NCBI GenBank assembly: GCA_964019335.1 | Contig: OZ025654.1 | Location: 248,001 to 312,000, forward strand | Reading direction: 5' to 3' | Source: Diplonema japonicum | Taxonomy: Eukaryota > Euglenozoa > Diplonemea > Diplonemida > Diplonemidae | DNA: 64,000 bases | Shown: piece after piece, positions 32,237 through 43,369 of the stretch | Layout: every line of letters begins with the position of its first letter | Position numbering within the stretch: position 1 is the first letter of the stretch | Notes under the pieces: generated by a model | Databases searched by the model: none | Told to the model about the DNA's origin: nothing | What the model saw: only the letters and a program-made list of their open reading frames with translations | Program-made: the position numbers and the translations under genes

Positions 32237-34635
32237 CTAGCTCTTCGACTTCTTGGAACGCTTGGAGGAAGAAACTGGGGTACGGGGTACAGAGGGTGCT
32301 CCTACCTCAAGGCTGGCTTCAAACCTCTCTCCCTTTGAGATTTTGATTTCGGAGTAAGGTTTGGCCTGCTCGAGTGACACGTGGGACTTCGATGATAGCA
32401 CCAGGAGGTCCATGAAGCGGGTGGCGGCTGTGGCCCTCGATGAGGAAGCGGGGGCTAGCTTCGTAAAGGCAATCGGCTTTGAGTTCTTCATGATCTCCCG
32501 CAGCTCCGAGAAGGTCTCCCTTGCAGAGACCGTGGGGTCCACGGCAGGCTCGTACATCACCTCGTCCACCTCTTCCCTCGGCTTCTTCCCCTCCATGCTG
32601 ATGATGTCCAGATCAGGCAAAAAGTCGTCAATGCCATGGCCGTTCGTCACTGTAGATGGGGGTTGAGGTGTCTTGTCGATCCACTTCGAGGATGCGGACT
32701 CGGCCTTTTCTGCTGCCTTTTGCAGTGACTTCCCAACAATGGCCTCGAACACCCCCTGGCGATGTGCCTCCACCTCCTCGTCTCCCATCTCCCCCTCCCC
32801 CACCACTTCAGGCATCTTCCCCACCGTGTACGCGTTGTCCCCGAATGCGAGGTCCAGCTTCCTCTTCCTCATCGGCTCGCACATCACAATCAGTTCCATC
32901 GGGTTCAGCTTCCCGTCCTGCTTGCAGCTCAGGGCCTCCTCTGTGGGGGGGATCGGAACGAACTGCCTCACAAGCTTTGATGACGACTTCAGCAGCGTTT
33001 TCACGTATTTAAAATCCAGCGTCGTGTCCTTGTCCACTAGTACGCTCTCCTCTTCCGGCTTCTTTTTCTTCTTATCCTCCTCTTCTGGCTTTGTGTGGGG
33101 TGTTGTGGTGTAGCCATCGACTTCAGGCGCTTTTAAGTCAGGCGAGCTCATAGGTACCTGAGGGATGATGTCGAACTGGTTGACACCCCCCGGGATCTGG
33201 ACGAGCTCGTCCACCTCGCTGATCTTGTCAACCCCTGTGTTGATGCTGGGCCTGCTGGAGGTCTTGGACGGGGAGGCGAAGTCGAAGTCCTCAGGAAGCT
33301 GCGACCTTTGAATGGCTGCCTCCTCGTTCTGCTGAAACCAGTCGTCGGGGATGAAGTCATCGGCGCCCTTGAGGATCATCCCAAGCCCACCAGAGATGTC
33401 CCCTATGACATCCGTGATCTCCAAGCTTGCAAGCTCCGGAAGCTGCACCAGGTCATCGATGCCGGGCGGGATCACCGGAGGAGGAGGCACCTTTTGGGGA
33501 AGGTCGACGTTGTTCGAGGTCCCTTGAGGTGCTAAAGATATGAAGCCCACAGCTTCAGACGACTCCTTCAGCAGGATGCTCACCTTGTTGGCATATATTC
33601 TGTGAAATGGTATGAGTATGCTTAAATCTCAAATCTCTAAAGTGCTTGGTGGGCATTCGTTTACCAACCTTGTTGAGATCTCATGCAGTGTATCACACTG
33701 CCGACCCTTAAGGTGGTGATCTCTGCCGAACCTTAGAGATTTGAGACGCAACATTTTAAGAAAAATAGAATCAAACAATACCTTGTGCACCCCAACAGCA
33801 GCTCGCCCTGGGTTCTACAAGAGATCGGCACTTGAGGATCGATGATGCGCACCACCGTCTCCTTCAAGTCCACCTGCGAATAGAGGTTTTTAAAGAAAGA
33901 AAGAAAGAAAGCCTCTTTCATACCAACTGCACTTCATTCTTCGTGAGCTTCTTTTCCCAATGCGCTGCAAGCCAGACCTTTGTGTTTTTGAAAAGTGCAC
34001 ATATGGAGGGAGAAGGTGTATATGACGGTTAAAACTCACTGCTGAAGAAAATTAAAACTCTTGAGAAGATTGATTTGGTGTAGCGTTGTCACTCAAAAGC
34101 TGAAAAAATGAGTACTGATGCAAACCTACGAAGAGGCTTAAGTACGATGCCAATAGGGGCAAAGGCCTTGGCTTTTTTCTTTCTTCTAAGGATGAGGGAA
34201 ACCTTGTAACACACAACAAAGCCATAACAGCCAAAAGGTCAGTGGGTGCGGCCGCGTGGAAGCCGATGATGGTCAGGCAAAACAGCACCGAGCGAGAACA
34301 AACCTGTGCAAGAAACCAAACATTTGACTTGCTCGTCATTTCTTTTTTACAGTAACCTCCCCCTCAATAGTTGCTTGACTATATTCTTCAGAAAAAGGGG
34401 TGATGGCATTCCAACCCACCCCTAGTTGGACCAGTTTAATTTTGCAGCCTGCCGGATGGCACCCCAAGTGTAAAAAAAACAAGAGATGTATTACCCAGTG
34501 ACTCGAAAAGGGAAATTCCCAACCACCGGTGGAATAGGTGAGTGACTTTAGATAACAATTAGTGGGGGGGGGGGGGGGGTCACTTACCTTTGCCAAAGGC
34601 CCCTTCTTTGTCAGGATCCACGTGCTGAAAAACAT
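32237..34635 (-). CDS. RAD21: Cohesin kleisin subunit RAD21/SCC1 (four exons)
   Basis: Holds cohesin closed around sister chromatids in the nucleus. Exons on the minus strand are 34635-34588, 33977-33924, 33873-33782 and 33599-32237; total coding length 1557 nt, 518 aa, in frame across all junctions. Exon 1 gives MFFSTWILTKKGPLAK, exon 2 VWLAAHWEKKLTKNEVQL, and exon 3 the SCRTQGELLLGCTR block: together the N-terminal kleisin domain that binds SMC3. The middle is acidic and unstructured. Residues about 422-488 form the C-terminal winged helix that binds SMC1 (FSELREIMKNSKPIAFTKL to ATRFMDLLVLSSKSHVSL). The tail is Lys/Ser-rich. All introns are GT-AG. No classic separase motif is obvious to me. 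A collapsed copy lies next to it at 34745-35110. Confidence 0.95.
33600..33781 (-). other. RAD21 intron 3, 182 nt
   Basis: GTATTG donor, TTTCACAG acceptor. It splits an Arg codon (AG/A) between LLLGCT and IYANKV, which fits the conserved kleisin sequence. Confidence 0.9.
33874..33923 (-). other. RAD21 intron 2, 50 nt
   Basis: GTATGA donor, TATTCGCAG acceptor, phase 0, between NEVQL and VDLKETV. Confidence 0.9.
33978..34587 (-). other. RAD21 intron 1, 610 nt
   Basis: GTAAGT donor after GPLAK; acceptor ACACAAAG before VWLAAHW; phase 0. It is much longer than the other introns and contains a G/C-homopolymer run. Confidence 0.85.
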
Positions 34636-34744
34636 ATTGGTTGCGCTTCCCTGCTTATGGCTAAGACGTGCATGAATAATAACAAAGCAATATGTAAAAA
34701 AAAAGTACAATAATCCGGGCATCATACTATAAATCTTAAAGCGG

Positions 34745-35110
34745 CCACCACCGAGCCCCTCCGTCTAGCTCTTCGCTTGGAGGAAGAAACTGGGGTGCAG
34801 GCACAGAGTGCTGGCTTCAAACCCCGGCGGACTCGGCCTTTCTGCTGCCTTTGCAGCGACTCCCTAACAAAAGCCTCGAACACCCCCTTGTGTATCCACT
34901 TCCTCGTTTCCCATCTCCCCCTCCCCTACCACCTCATCTTCTGCCTTTTCATATCAACTGCACTTCATTTCTCATGGGGTTCTTTCCCTATGCTACGAGT
35001 CTGACCCATGTGTTTCTTTAAATTCCAATCTGCATACCTTCGCCAAAGGCCCCTTCTTTGTGCTGAAAAAAACATAATTGTAGGTCGCCCCTCCTGCTGG
35101 TACCTCCTAT
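34745..35110 (-). pseudogene. Collapsed relic copy of RAD21
   Basis: Four blocks match the neighbouring RAD21 in order, with large deletions between them: the 3' end (CCCCTCCGTCTAGCTCTTCG, GAGGAAGAAACTGGGGT), a middle part (CGGACTCGGCCTTTCTGCTG, CCTCGAACACCCCC), exon 2 with its donor (TCAACTGCACTTCATTTCT) and exon 1 (GCCAAAGGCCCCTTCTTTGT, GCTGAAAAA). Frames are broken throughout. It lies immediately upstream of the functional gene in transcription order and so derives from a tandem duplication that then decayed. It retains intron-border sequence, so it is not a processed copy. Confidence 0.8.
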
Positions 35111-35160
35111 AAAGGCCATCTTAACGAAAAGAATAAAAACGCAAGAAAAAAATAATAAGA

Positions 35161-36519
35161 TTAATGTTTCTTATCGAAAACCGTGGCGGAAGCCCGCTTG
35201 TCGAGTGTGGGGAGGTGCTGCTGGCCGCGGAGGCGAGCTTCAAGAGCTGAGATCGCATTGAGTTGTACTGCAACGATTTCATGCATAGACTGGTCTGGAA
35301 GGAGGCGGCTCAAGTAGGGCTTCTTAGGCGCGTGGAGGGACGAAAAAGCGGAGGGGAGGGCACGACGCCCACCGCGGCAAGCCACATGGACAGCCCGTTT
35401 GTATCTTTTCAGCTTCACAAGATACCTGTCGATCTCTACTGTGAAGCTTCGCCTGTGTTTGCTAAGGGCTTCTCTCAACGCTTTCCTTCGCTTTTCCAAA
35501 GGGACCCCTCTGTGCACCTTCGCTGTCACACCCACATACAGCATGTCTGTCAAAATATTGTCCTTTTTTGCTTTCCTGCTTAACCCGGTGGCCATTACAA
35601 GCTTAAGCGTCTTCTCCAGCTTCAGGAAGTGCGCGTCCCACAAACACAGCACTGCGTCAGTGCACTGCAAGTAGTCGCGGCAGATCTTCTGCGCAAGACG
35701 GGTGTTCTTCATATAATCCCTGACCGCGCGACGGACGTGAGAGGAGCTGACAATGAGGACTTGTTTGATACGCCTGGTGTAGACGGCTCGCTTCATTCGC
35801 GTGAGGAAGATAGAGACGTAGAACAAAGGGATCAAAGGAGGAACGAAACGCTTGCAAGGAAGGAACCGGCGCAGCAAAGCTGCGACCTTGAAAGCTGAGA
35901 CGTGTTTCGATGGGAGATGAGAAGATGACAGATGCAAGGACATCAATACTCCGGCATGGACTGCCATGACGAGCCATGTTTTCTTTGCAAAAAGAAACTG
36001 ATTGTCAGTGCTGGCAGCGGTGCAGCGTAGTAATCGTGCTGACGCAGCCCGAGCCTCGCGGAGAGACGCTGCTTCGCGTACTTTGTTTTCAACGAACTCC
36101 GGGGTATGAAGCGCCGCTCCGAGTACGTTTCGTTTTGTGATGTCATTGCCCCCTGCAAGCTGCCTTGCTGAGTGCACCCTGCTTAGTTTGGACTGTTTGC
36201 AATACTGTTGGAATGCGGCCCAGTTCCCTGCTGTTTTAGCCGCTTCCCTCATCCTGCCGTTTATCAAAACCTTGGCAGTGTGCTTCTTGTAAACCTCCTT
36301 TTCCAATGTGATTGCTTCTGTGCCGTACGTAGCTTCTGCTTTCTTGTTGGCTTTTAGGACGACTGCCATCGCGTGTATGTCTTTGAGCATGTCGCTCAGT
36401 TTTACGTTCGGCTCCAGATTGAGGAGTTGTGAGCTTGCTTCGGTGTCCCCGTCCAGATCTGCAAGGAAGAACTGCAACTTCAAGGAAGCATTCTGACGCT
36501 GCGCGGTCAACGTGCTCAT
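35161..36519 (-). CDS. Basic helical protein of unknown function
   Basis: 452 aa, single exon, start MSTLTAQRQNASLK behind a strong TTTTTCTTTCCAAAG acceptor. Residues about 1-90 look helical and acidic; about 200-350 are very basic and helical, with a Trp-containing helix (CLWDAHFLKLEKTLKLVM). No TM is certain, though FVPPLIPLFYVSIFLTRMK is hydrophobic. It shares a weak layout with the protein at 44905-46302: a FL...P.L..FY block followed by basic helices and a Trp-rich helix. I recognise no named family. A cytoskeletal or axonemal role is possible but not shown. Confidence 0.75.
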   Translation of the reverse strand: MSTLTAQRQNASLKLQFFLADLDGDTEASSQLLNLEPNVKLSDMLKDIHAMAVVLKANKKAEATYGTEAITLEKEVYKKHTAKVLINGRMREAAKTAGNWAAFQQYCKQSKLSRVHSARQLAGGNDITKRNVLGAALHTPEFVENKVREAASLREARAASARLLRCTAASTDNQFLFAKKTWLVMAVHAGVLMSLHLSSSHLPSKHVSAFKVAALLRRFLPCKRFVPPLIPLFYVSIFLTRMKRAVYTRRIKQVLIVSSSHVRRAVRDYMKNTRLAQKICRDYLQCTDAVLCLWDAHFLKLEKTLKLVMATGLSRKAKKDNILTDMLYVGVTAKVHRGVPLEKRRKALREALSKHRRSFTVEIDRYLVKLKRYKRAVHVACRGGRRALPSAFSSLHAPKKPYLSRLLPDQSMHEIVAVQLNAISALEARLRGQQHLPTLDKRASATVFDKKH

Positions 36520-38827
36520 TTCTTCTTTTCGTTTTTTTTCTTTGGAAAGAAAAAAAAAAACCTGTTGTGGAATCGTTGCCTATCTCGGTTTTCTTTTTTT
36601 TTATCGGTTGAAGATACATTTCTTTCCCCCCTTTTGGAGTTAGTTTTCTTTTGAGACAGGGGGGGGTGGTTGGGGTTGGGATGTTTTTTCTTCTTCTTTT
36701 TCTTTCCCTATTTTTATTTGCGCAAAACCTTCTAAAATAACAAAATGGAGGGAGAGCGTTAGCAATAACTCGCCATAAATAGAAGAAAGAAAAGAAGAAG
36801 AGGGGGGGGGATAAAAAGAAAATACAAGAAAGCGCATTGATGAAGACATGTTTGTGCCACTACTCTTGTTTGCTCGACTCGATCTGCGGCCTCTCCAAAT
36901 AAGGAGAGGATACGAGAACAAGGTACTCACCTCCACAAACAATGGGGCAAGCCACGCTGTGATAGTGAATAGTTTTTTACTCCTTCTTTTAAATCTCTGC
37001 CACAAACTCCTCATCCTTTTTCTCCATTTCTCTTTTTCTTTTTTCCACAACAAAAAAAAATATTTGTGTAGATGAAACAAACACAAATGTTGGTACACAA
37101 AAAAAAAAGACGGGGTCCGTCTTTCTTTTTTTTAAAGCCACTTGTGTGTGTGTGTGGGGGGGGGGGGGGGGGGTATGTTGGCAAGGAAACGCGTTTCCAA
37201 GCTTTTTTTTGAAAATAGGGAAACGGAAACGGATACAGAAACGTTTCCTTACTTTGGGGCCGTTTCCTTAAGAAGGGAACACGCTTCCCTCTTGAGAAGG
37301 AAACGCGTTTCCTTAAGTATCTGAAAAATAAAGAAACGGAAACGGAAACGTTTCCCCGTTTCTTGCCAACATAGCCCTGGGGGGGGGGGGGGGGGGGGGG
37401 CTCCTCCAAAAAGAAACAGTGAAGCGGGCTTGTAAGAAGAAACAGGAAACATGGAAAGAAAAAAAAGGGGGGGGGGGTGCACGGCATTTCTGTGCTCCCA
37501 GGACCATAGTCAGCACCCTTTGCAGCGATCCTGGCACGACTTTTAAAGAGGATCTCATGTAAGGGTGAGTGCAATGGCTCGAGGCTTGCAAACACCTGCT
37601 TAGCTCGCTTAAGGGGAGGTGTTGCTACCCACCTTCGACTTCAAGTCTTGCTGCCCCAAAAAAGGACTCACGATGACCACATTATTTTTCTGTTCAAAAC
37701 ACATTTTTCCTTTCTTTGAAACAAAACAAATAAAAATAAAAAGAGAAAGAGACAGGAGGCCCAGATTGCCATCCTTGATTACAGGGTGCTCCCTGGCCAA
37801 AGAAAAACTATTCTGGTTTTTGGTGTAGCAGCATACCCCCTATCTTTTATACCTCTTTCTATCCTCCTCTTTTTTTCCTCCAAATAAAAAAGAAATCTTC
37901 TCCCTAGAGTAGGGGACTGACTGGACTTTTCTTTTTTTTTTTTTCTTCTCGGGCTATACTTTTTCTTCGTGAACAAATAAAAAAAAAATCAGTGTCGGGG
38001 TTTCGCATGAAATCGTCTGATGACTTGGTTACCCACCTTTTTTCTCTTTTTTTTCTTTTTCTTAAGTGGGGATAGAGAAAAGAAATAACAGATGAGATAG
38101 CAGAGAAAGGGGTATTGAAGGAGGGAGGGGAAGTTTGTCACAAAATAAAAATAAAAACCGGAATGGATACGCAAAAGCGAAAAAGGTGCTGGGGAGAACC
38201 GGGCGAGCCTGCGGGCCTATTAAAAAAGGCTTTTGTTCATTTCGTTTCTTAGATTATACTACTCAGCTCTGCCCTAGAACTGAAGATGGGAGGAAAGAGA
38301 AAAAAAAAATAGGGGGGAAATAAAGTAAAATAAAAAATCTTAAAAAAAGATTCTGCCGTACGAAGACCTGTGGGTGCGTTCAATGGCTGTTTTTTTTTTT
38401 TTTTTCTCTTTTTTTCTTTCTACTTAATTCTGATCAGCTCTCTTAGAGAATTTAGGCTAGAAGAATTAAATCAGGTAAGTTAGCACTTTATTTTCACCTC
38501 CGTTCAGTAAAGACTCGCTCAGCACCCAAATTCTTTGCGAGAGCAGCTCATCATTAAATAAAATGTTGAATTAAAATCACAGCCCGATTTTACTTTGTAG
38601 ACTCCCACGCGTGAAATCAAGGCTATCTGATTTTCATTTAATAAATAGTAATTTCTTCTTTTTCTTTTTTCTATTGGTAAGAAAGGGGGGGGGGGGGGGA
38701 AAGGGAGAAAAATACAAAAGGGGAGAAAAATGACTTTTAAACATGCTAAGTTATCGCAGAGGTTCATGTTCAGGTCATCAAGCGTGAAATTTTCTTTTTT
38801 TTTTTTTTTCCTCGTTTTCTTTGTTGT
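36520..38827. other. Spacer with repeats
   Basis: No gene is supported. It contains a GGAAAC element (37172-37377) bracketed by two long G-runs, polypurine tracts and A-runs. Confidence 0.65.
37172..37377. repeat. GGAAAC inverted-repeat element, copy 4
   Basis: Left end TATGTTGGCAAGGAAACGCG, right end TTGCCAACATAGCCC. It contains GGAAACGCGTTTCC (twice), a GGAAACGGAAACGG run and CTTAAGTATCTGAAAAATAA as in copy 1. It is flanked by about 20 G on the left and about 20 G on the right, so G-runs could mark its insertion sites. Confidence 0.85.
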
Positions 38828-41800
38828 TCAGACAGTGAAGGTCTTCTTATAGATACCACTCCGATCCGTGCTTGAGGTTGTGTCAAGAGGGGGAATGGAA
38901 CTAAGACTCAGGTCATGAAAGTGAATATTAACTTGCTTCCCACGTCCACCGGCATCTGAACGGCCTAAAGTCCGTGGCAGCGAAAACCGAACGAGAGGCT
39001 CATCACGTGACCTGCGAAGCAGCTCGTCGACTCCCTCAACCTCACACGTGTCATAGATCTCAGTCTGTAGCCGTGACCTACGTCCGGTTACCAGAATGTA
39101 CACTTCAGTGCAAACGTCAAGCCCCACCTTTATAAGCAGGAGGACAACTGCGATGATCATTAGATCTGATGCGAGAATGAACTCCTTATCGTCCACCCCC
39201 TTCCCGTGGTAGTGCCCAGCAGCCATCATAAACATCGCCACACCTTGCAACCCGAGCATCACGAAGTCTAAGGTCGAGTCCCTGAACCTTGCATGCGGCC
39301 ATAATTTTGCCTCCAACAACAGCATCGAGAAGAATATCACTCCTGTGAAGACCTTCTTGTGCCCGCACCCCACATAGCTGTCTGTCTCCGCTGCTTGTAT
39401 TGCCGATATCGTCAGTGATGCTGCAAACTCGATCAACGCGTACCACGCTGTATCCTGTCCGAAGGTGCGCACCACAGAGGTATACCGCTGCACCCAGAAA
39501 CACGATCTGTCTGTGTTTACCCATTCCCCGGGGCCCAGCATCAGCTTCCTCACCTCCCCGCACGGGAACTCATGCATGTAGACAGCCCTTCCAGGGACGC
39601 TCTTCGTGACGATGTAGAACACGATGAACGGGACCACGATGCACACGGCGAGGCTCACAATGCCCAATATGAACCCGCCTGCATTTGGGGGTTGGATGAT
39701 GAGGTTGATGGAGCCGAGGGTGGTCCCTTGGTAGAAGAGCTGGAAGACAACAAGCGGGGCCGATGGGAACCGCATCCACCCCTGTGTGTCCAGCCCGTTG
39801 AACAGCCGGGGGAACATCTTCGCACCGCCTGACATCGCGATCTTCACAAGGACAAAGCACAGCAGCCCGAACCCGAAGGTGATGGCGAAGTTCCCCACCA
39901 CAAGCCCCACAGACTCGCTGCCCCAGATCTCCATTTGCGTGGGGTGCAGTGCACGGGGCATCTTTTGCTGCTTTCCGTGAAGGTTGCAACCCAAGCTCAC
40001 CACTACCAGGCGTGTTGCTGCCCCCGCCGCTGCTCCTGCTGCCGCGACTGAACCTACAGCAGCGGCCGATCCCGCTGTGCTGATTGCCTCTTCGTTGGCA
40101 AGTACTTCAGGGGCATCTGTTGCAGGGATGAGCGTGCTGTTGTCAGTAGGGGGCGGAAGCCCCGTGGGGGCTATTGTGGGTGGCACTGTTGGAGTAACAG
40201 TTGGTACTGCCGTTGGTTGGGCAGTTGCAGGCGTTGCTGTAGTCGGTGCGACGGTGGGCTGGATGGCGGTCGGCACAGCAGTGGGAATCTTGGTAGGCGT
40301 GGAAGTGGGTGTGGCTGTACGAGATACAGTTGAAGGTGCTTGCGTAGGGGATGCTGTCGGCTCAAGGGTATTGGGGGACGAAGAAGGCTGCATAGTTGGG
40401 GTCGAAGTGGGTTCAGCAGTCGGTGGGGAAAGCGTACTGGGGGCAGGAGTGTCCGGTGCAGGAGTGTCTGGAGCCCCTGTCAGTGGGAAAGGAGTGATTG
40501 GTGCTGCAGTATTTGGTGCAGGAGTATCTGGAGCAGGAGTATTTGGTGCAGGGGTGTCTGGTGCAGGAGTGTCTGGTGCAGGAGTATCTGGAGCAGGAGT
40601 ATTTGGTGCAGGGGTGTCTGGTGCAGGAGTGTCTGGTGCAGGAGTAGTTGGTGCAGGGGTGCCTGGTGCAGGAGTATCAGGAGCAGGGGTGTCTGGTGCA
40701 GGAGTGTCAGGAGCAGGAGTATCAGGAGCAGGTGTGTCTGGTACAGGAGTATCAGGTGCAGGAGTGTCAGGAGCAGGTGTGTCTGGTGCAGGAGTGTCAG
40801 GAGCAGGTGTGTTTGGTGCAGGAGTATCAGGTGCAGGAGTATCTGGTGCAGGAGTGTTCGGCGCAGGAGTGTTTGGTGCAGGAGTGTCAGGAGCAGGTGT
40901 GTTTGGTGCAGGAGTATCAGGTGCAGGTGTGTTTGGTGCAGGAGTATCAGGTGCAGGAGTGTCTGGTGCAGGAGTGTTTGGTGCAAGAGTGTCTGGCGCC
41001 ACTGTAGCTGGGAAAGGGGTATCTGGAGCAGCAGTGTCTGGAGCTCCCGTGGCTGGGAAGGGCGTACTCGGTGCGGCAGTATCAGGAACGACCGTAGGGG
41101 GGGAAGGGGTATCGGGCGCAGCGGTGTCGGGCACATCAGTAACGGGAATGCCGTATGGGAGATTCGCAATGTTGACAACGTACAGTCCCCCAGGCCCCAC
41201 AGACGCGAAGAGGAGCGTCCCGCGTATCTCAGTCACGTACGTCGCATCACCGCTGAGAGGGAACTCAGCGTGGTTGACGTAGGAAGGAAGATCCAGACTG
41301 TCGATGACAAGGACTCCTGTGGAGGTTGTGGAGAAGCATAGGGTCCCGGAACAAGCAATGCCCTTCACAGAGAGAGACCCGTGAGTGTGCTGTTTTGACA
41401 GGACGTTCACTGACGAAGGTGTCGATGTGTCCAGCTGGTCGTAGTAGTTGGACGATGTCACATAAGCACGACTGCCGTCAGGCCACAGGGACAACCCGTA
41501 AACCGGCCCAGGCATGTTCGTGTCGTAGGGCCCAGAAAGCTGCCGCGAAGTAGGGTCCACAACATAGATTAGGTAGTTACTTGTTGCAACGTGAAGATAG
41601 GCACCGCGCAGGGCCATGTCGTAGCAACGAGAGGAGTACTGAACATACTGGATGGCCGTGGGTGGGGTCGTGGAGGTATCGTAAACTGCTATACCGCTGC
41701 TTACACAAGAATAGATGATATCTGCAGACGGGTGCTTGATGAGGACTCGGCTGTTCCCATACGAAGTGTCTCGTACGCTGACAGAGACGGGCGAAGGGGA

Positions 41801-42151
41801 CGTGGGAGTCGAGATATCTAAGACCTGCAGTGTAGCCAATGCACCAGACACATATAATCGGTTCCCAGCCACTGTGCATGCCCTTACGTCGTAGCCACTT
41901 CCCCAGCTCCCTACATTTACCATCGCTGTCGTTGGGCTTGCACTGTTTGGGACACCGCTCCAGTCTATTACACGAAGTCCTTGTCCTTCATCTGCGACGT
42001 ACATGTATGTGTCGTCTTTGATGCAAAAACCCGCCAGTGGTTCGCTTGTAGCAGCAACACGCCCTACGACCGTTTGCCCAACGGACGTATTTATTATACT
42101 ACTCCACCAACAGATCATCAGCAACAATTTCAGCTCATCATGGGCCGCCAT
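38828..42151 (-). CDS. LVIVD-propeller / DTPAP-stalk / polytopic membrane protein
   Basis: 1107 aa from the ATG at 42151 (MAAHDELKLLLMICW); the longer frame needs a GTG start. Signal peptide about 1-26; beta-propeller of LVIVD type at about 30-335 (LQVLDISTPTSPSP, GLYVVNIANLP); a stalk of pentapeptide DTPAP/NTPAP repeats at about 340-560 and a Pro/Thr/Ser-rich tract to about 680, likely heavily O-glycosylated; then an Ala-rich juxtamembrane stretch and six or seven hydrophobic segments (about 747-1020), ending in a cytoplasmic tail of about 85 residues. The C-terminal part resembles the protein at 57537-59879. I infer a surface receptor or channel-like protein held off the membrane by a mucin-like stalk. 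Function unknown. Confidence 0.85.
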   Translation of the reverse strand: MAAHDELKLLLMICWWSSIINTSVGQTVVGRVAATSEPLAGFCIKDDTYMYVADEGQGLRVIDWSGVPNSASPTTAMVNVGSWGSGYDVRACTVAGNRLYVSGALATLQVLDISTPTSPSPVSVSVRDTSYGNSRVLIKHPSADIIYSCVSSGIAVYDTSTTPPTAIQYVQYSSRCYDMALRGAYLHVATSNYLIYVVDPTSRQLSGPYDTNMPGPVYGLSLWPDGSRAYVTSSNYYDQLDTSTPSSVNVLSKQHTHGSLSVKGIACSGTLCFSTTSTGVLVIDSLDLPSYVNHAEFPLSGDATYVTEIRGTLLFASVGPGGLYVVNIANLPYGIPVTDVPDTAAPDTPSPPTVVPDTAAPSTPFPATGAPDTAAPDTPFPATVAPDTLAPNTPAPDTPAPDTPAPNTPAPDTPAPNTPAPDTPAPNTPAPNTPAPDTPAPDTPAPNTPAPDTPAPDTPAPDTPAPDTPVPDTPAPDTPAPDTPAPDTPAPDTPAPGTPAPTTPAPDTPAPDTPAPNTPAPDTPAPDTPAPDTPAPNTPAPDTPAPNTAAPITPFPLTGAPDTPAPDTPAPSTLSPPTAEPTSTPTMQPSSSPNTLEPTASPTQAPSTVSRTATPTSTPTKIPTAVPTAIQPTVAPTTATPATAQPTAVPTVTPTVPPTIAPTGLPPPTDNSTLIPATDAPEVLANEEAISTAGSAAAVGSVAAAGAAAGAATRLVVVSLGCNLHGKQQKMPRALHPTQMEIWGSESVGLVVGNFAITFGFGLLCFVLVKIAMSGGAKMFPRLFNGLDTQGWMRFPSAPLVVFQLFYQGTTLGSINLIIQPPNAGGFILGIVSLAVCIVVPFIVFYIVTKSVPGRAVYMHEFPCGEVRKLMLGPGEWVNTDRSCFWVQRYTSVVRTFGQDTAWYALIEFAASLTISAIQAAETDSYVGCGHKKVFTGVIFFSMLLLEAKLWPHARFRDSTLDFVMLGLQGVAMFMMAAGHYHGKGVDDKEFILASDLMIIAVVLLLIKVGLDVCTEVYILVTGRRSRLQTEIYDTCEVEGVDELLRRSRDEPLVRFSLPRTLGRSDAGGRGKQVNIHFHDLSLSSIPPLDTTSSTDRSGIYKKTFTV
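40430..41140 (-). repeat. 15-bp minisatellite encoding DTPAP stalk
   Basis: The units are 15 bp (GACACTCCTGCACCA on the minus strand and variants) repeated in frame about 40 times with NTPAP, GTPAP and ITPFP variants. It is part of the gene above and likely to vary in copy number. Confidence 0.9.
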
Positions 42152-42199
42152 GCTAGTTACACATGCTTTTGTTTTCTTTTTGGGAGGGAAGAGAGTCAC

Positions 42200-43369
42200 C
42201 TAATATGCCGCGTGGCTGGTACACAGAAGGAAAAGATATATAGTGTTGGGAAGTAGAGGGAAGAAAATGGTTGTGTCTTCATGTACAGGGAGAGGGGGGT
42301 CTACCCCTTTCTCCCTTTCCTTGCCCTCAGGTAAAGACACAAGGCGTTGGGCGGTGTGAATACAATTCACTGTAATGGAGAAATGGAGAGCTGATAATAC
42401 CGACACCCCAATGTAAAATAAAATAAAATAATATAAAATAAAACCAGAGTAAAGTGGCGTTCATCTTTTTCCCGTTCTCTTTTTTGTTTCCCTTGTTCTT
42501 CGCAGGGGGGAGGGAGACTTTGTGCACGGGGAGGAGTGGGACTTTGTGCACCTACAACATAGAGAAAAGAATAAAGAAGGTGCAGAGTTTCCAGCTGGGG
42601 ACAGGGAGGCGGGAAGAAAGAAAATAAAAAACTGAAACGGCAACCTCCAGTACTAACCAAAGACGGGGGGGGGGTAGAAAAAGGGGGGGGGAGAAAATGT
42701 GTAAAAAAAAAGTTTCTCTTACAGTCTGCTGCCTCCCTCTTTTCAACCAGTTCCGCTTGTCAGGAGAGAGCGTGAAAAAAAAAAAAAAAGCTTCTTGTCC
42801 TTATTATAATAAACTTATTCGCAATTCTTCCTTTCTTTTTTCCCTTTATATTCACTACCAGTAATCTGTATGATAATATACATAAAAAGATAGATTTGAA
42901 ACTCTCAGCACTACTCTCATATCCACAAGAAAAATACCAGTTTTCACACATAATAAGACGGACCTTTCTATTGCATTGAAAAAAAAAAGTTTTATATGAG
43001 ATGAAAGGGGCTCTCAGCACTTGGGAGCTCTCATCCCTTTTCACTTTCTGTCTCCCCCCCCCCCCCCCCCCCCGTTACAAGAAAAACAAAAAACAACAAG
43101 CCCGGTATTCTCTTTTCTCCCTTTACCTTTTTTTTAGACAACAAAAAATAAAATGAACCAAAACAAAAAAAAAGAACTTTGTTAATTCTTCCCCAATTCT
43201 ATTGTTAAACTACAACTACCACCCCCCCTCGTCCAAAAAAAAAGGCGATGTTTAAGGGCAAATCCCACTTTGAGGACCACCCTACCCGAAAGAAACCTTA
43301 TAAAAAAAAAAAAAGAAAACTGTTATAATAAAGGTTCACACGAGAAATCCTGCACAAGAAAAACAAAAA
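42200..43369. other. Spacer
   Basis: No gene is recognised. It contains AAAATAAAATAAAAT repeats near 42415, C-rich and G-rich runs (for example C-run at 43056-43073), and the third AAGGGCAAATCCCAC repeat at 43241-43286. Confidence 0.6.
43241..43286. repeat. Short repeat with small hairpin (AAGGGCAAATCCCAC family), copy 3
   Basis: GGCGATGTTTAAGGGCAAAT and CCCACTTTGAGGACCACCCT behind an A-run; matches 1120-1160 and 16168-16222. Confidence 0.6.

Noticed and set aside
40430..41140. Regular repeats resembling a CRISPR array
   Set aside because: The units are 15-bp in-frame codons for DTPAP without unique spacers.
39984..41282. Plus-strand frame rich in GVSGAGVSGA repeats
   Set aside because: It is the antisense reading of the DTPAP minisatellite and adjoining coding sequence.
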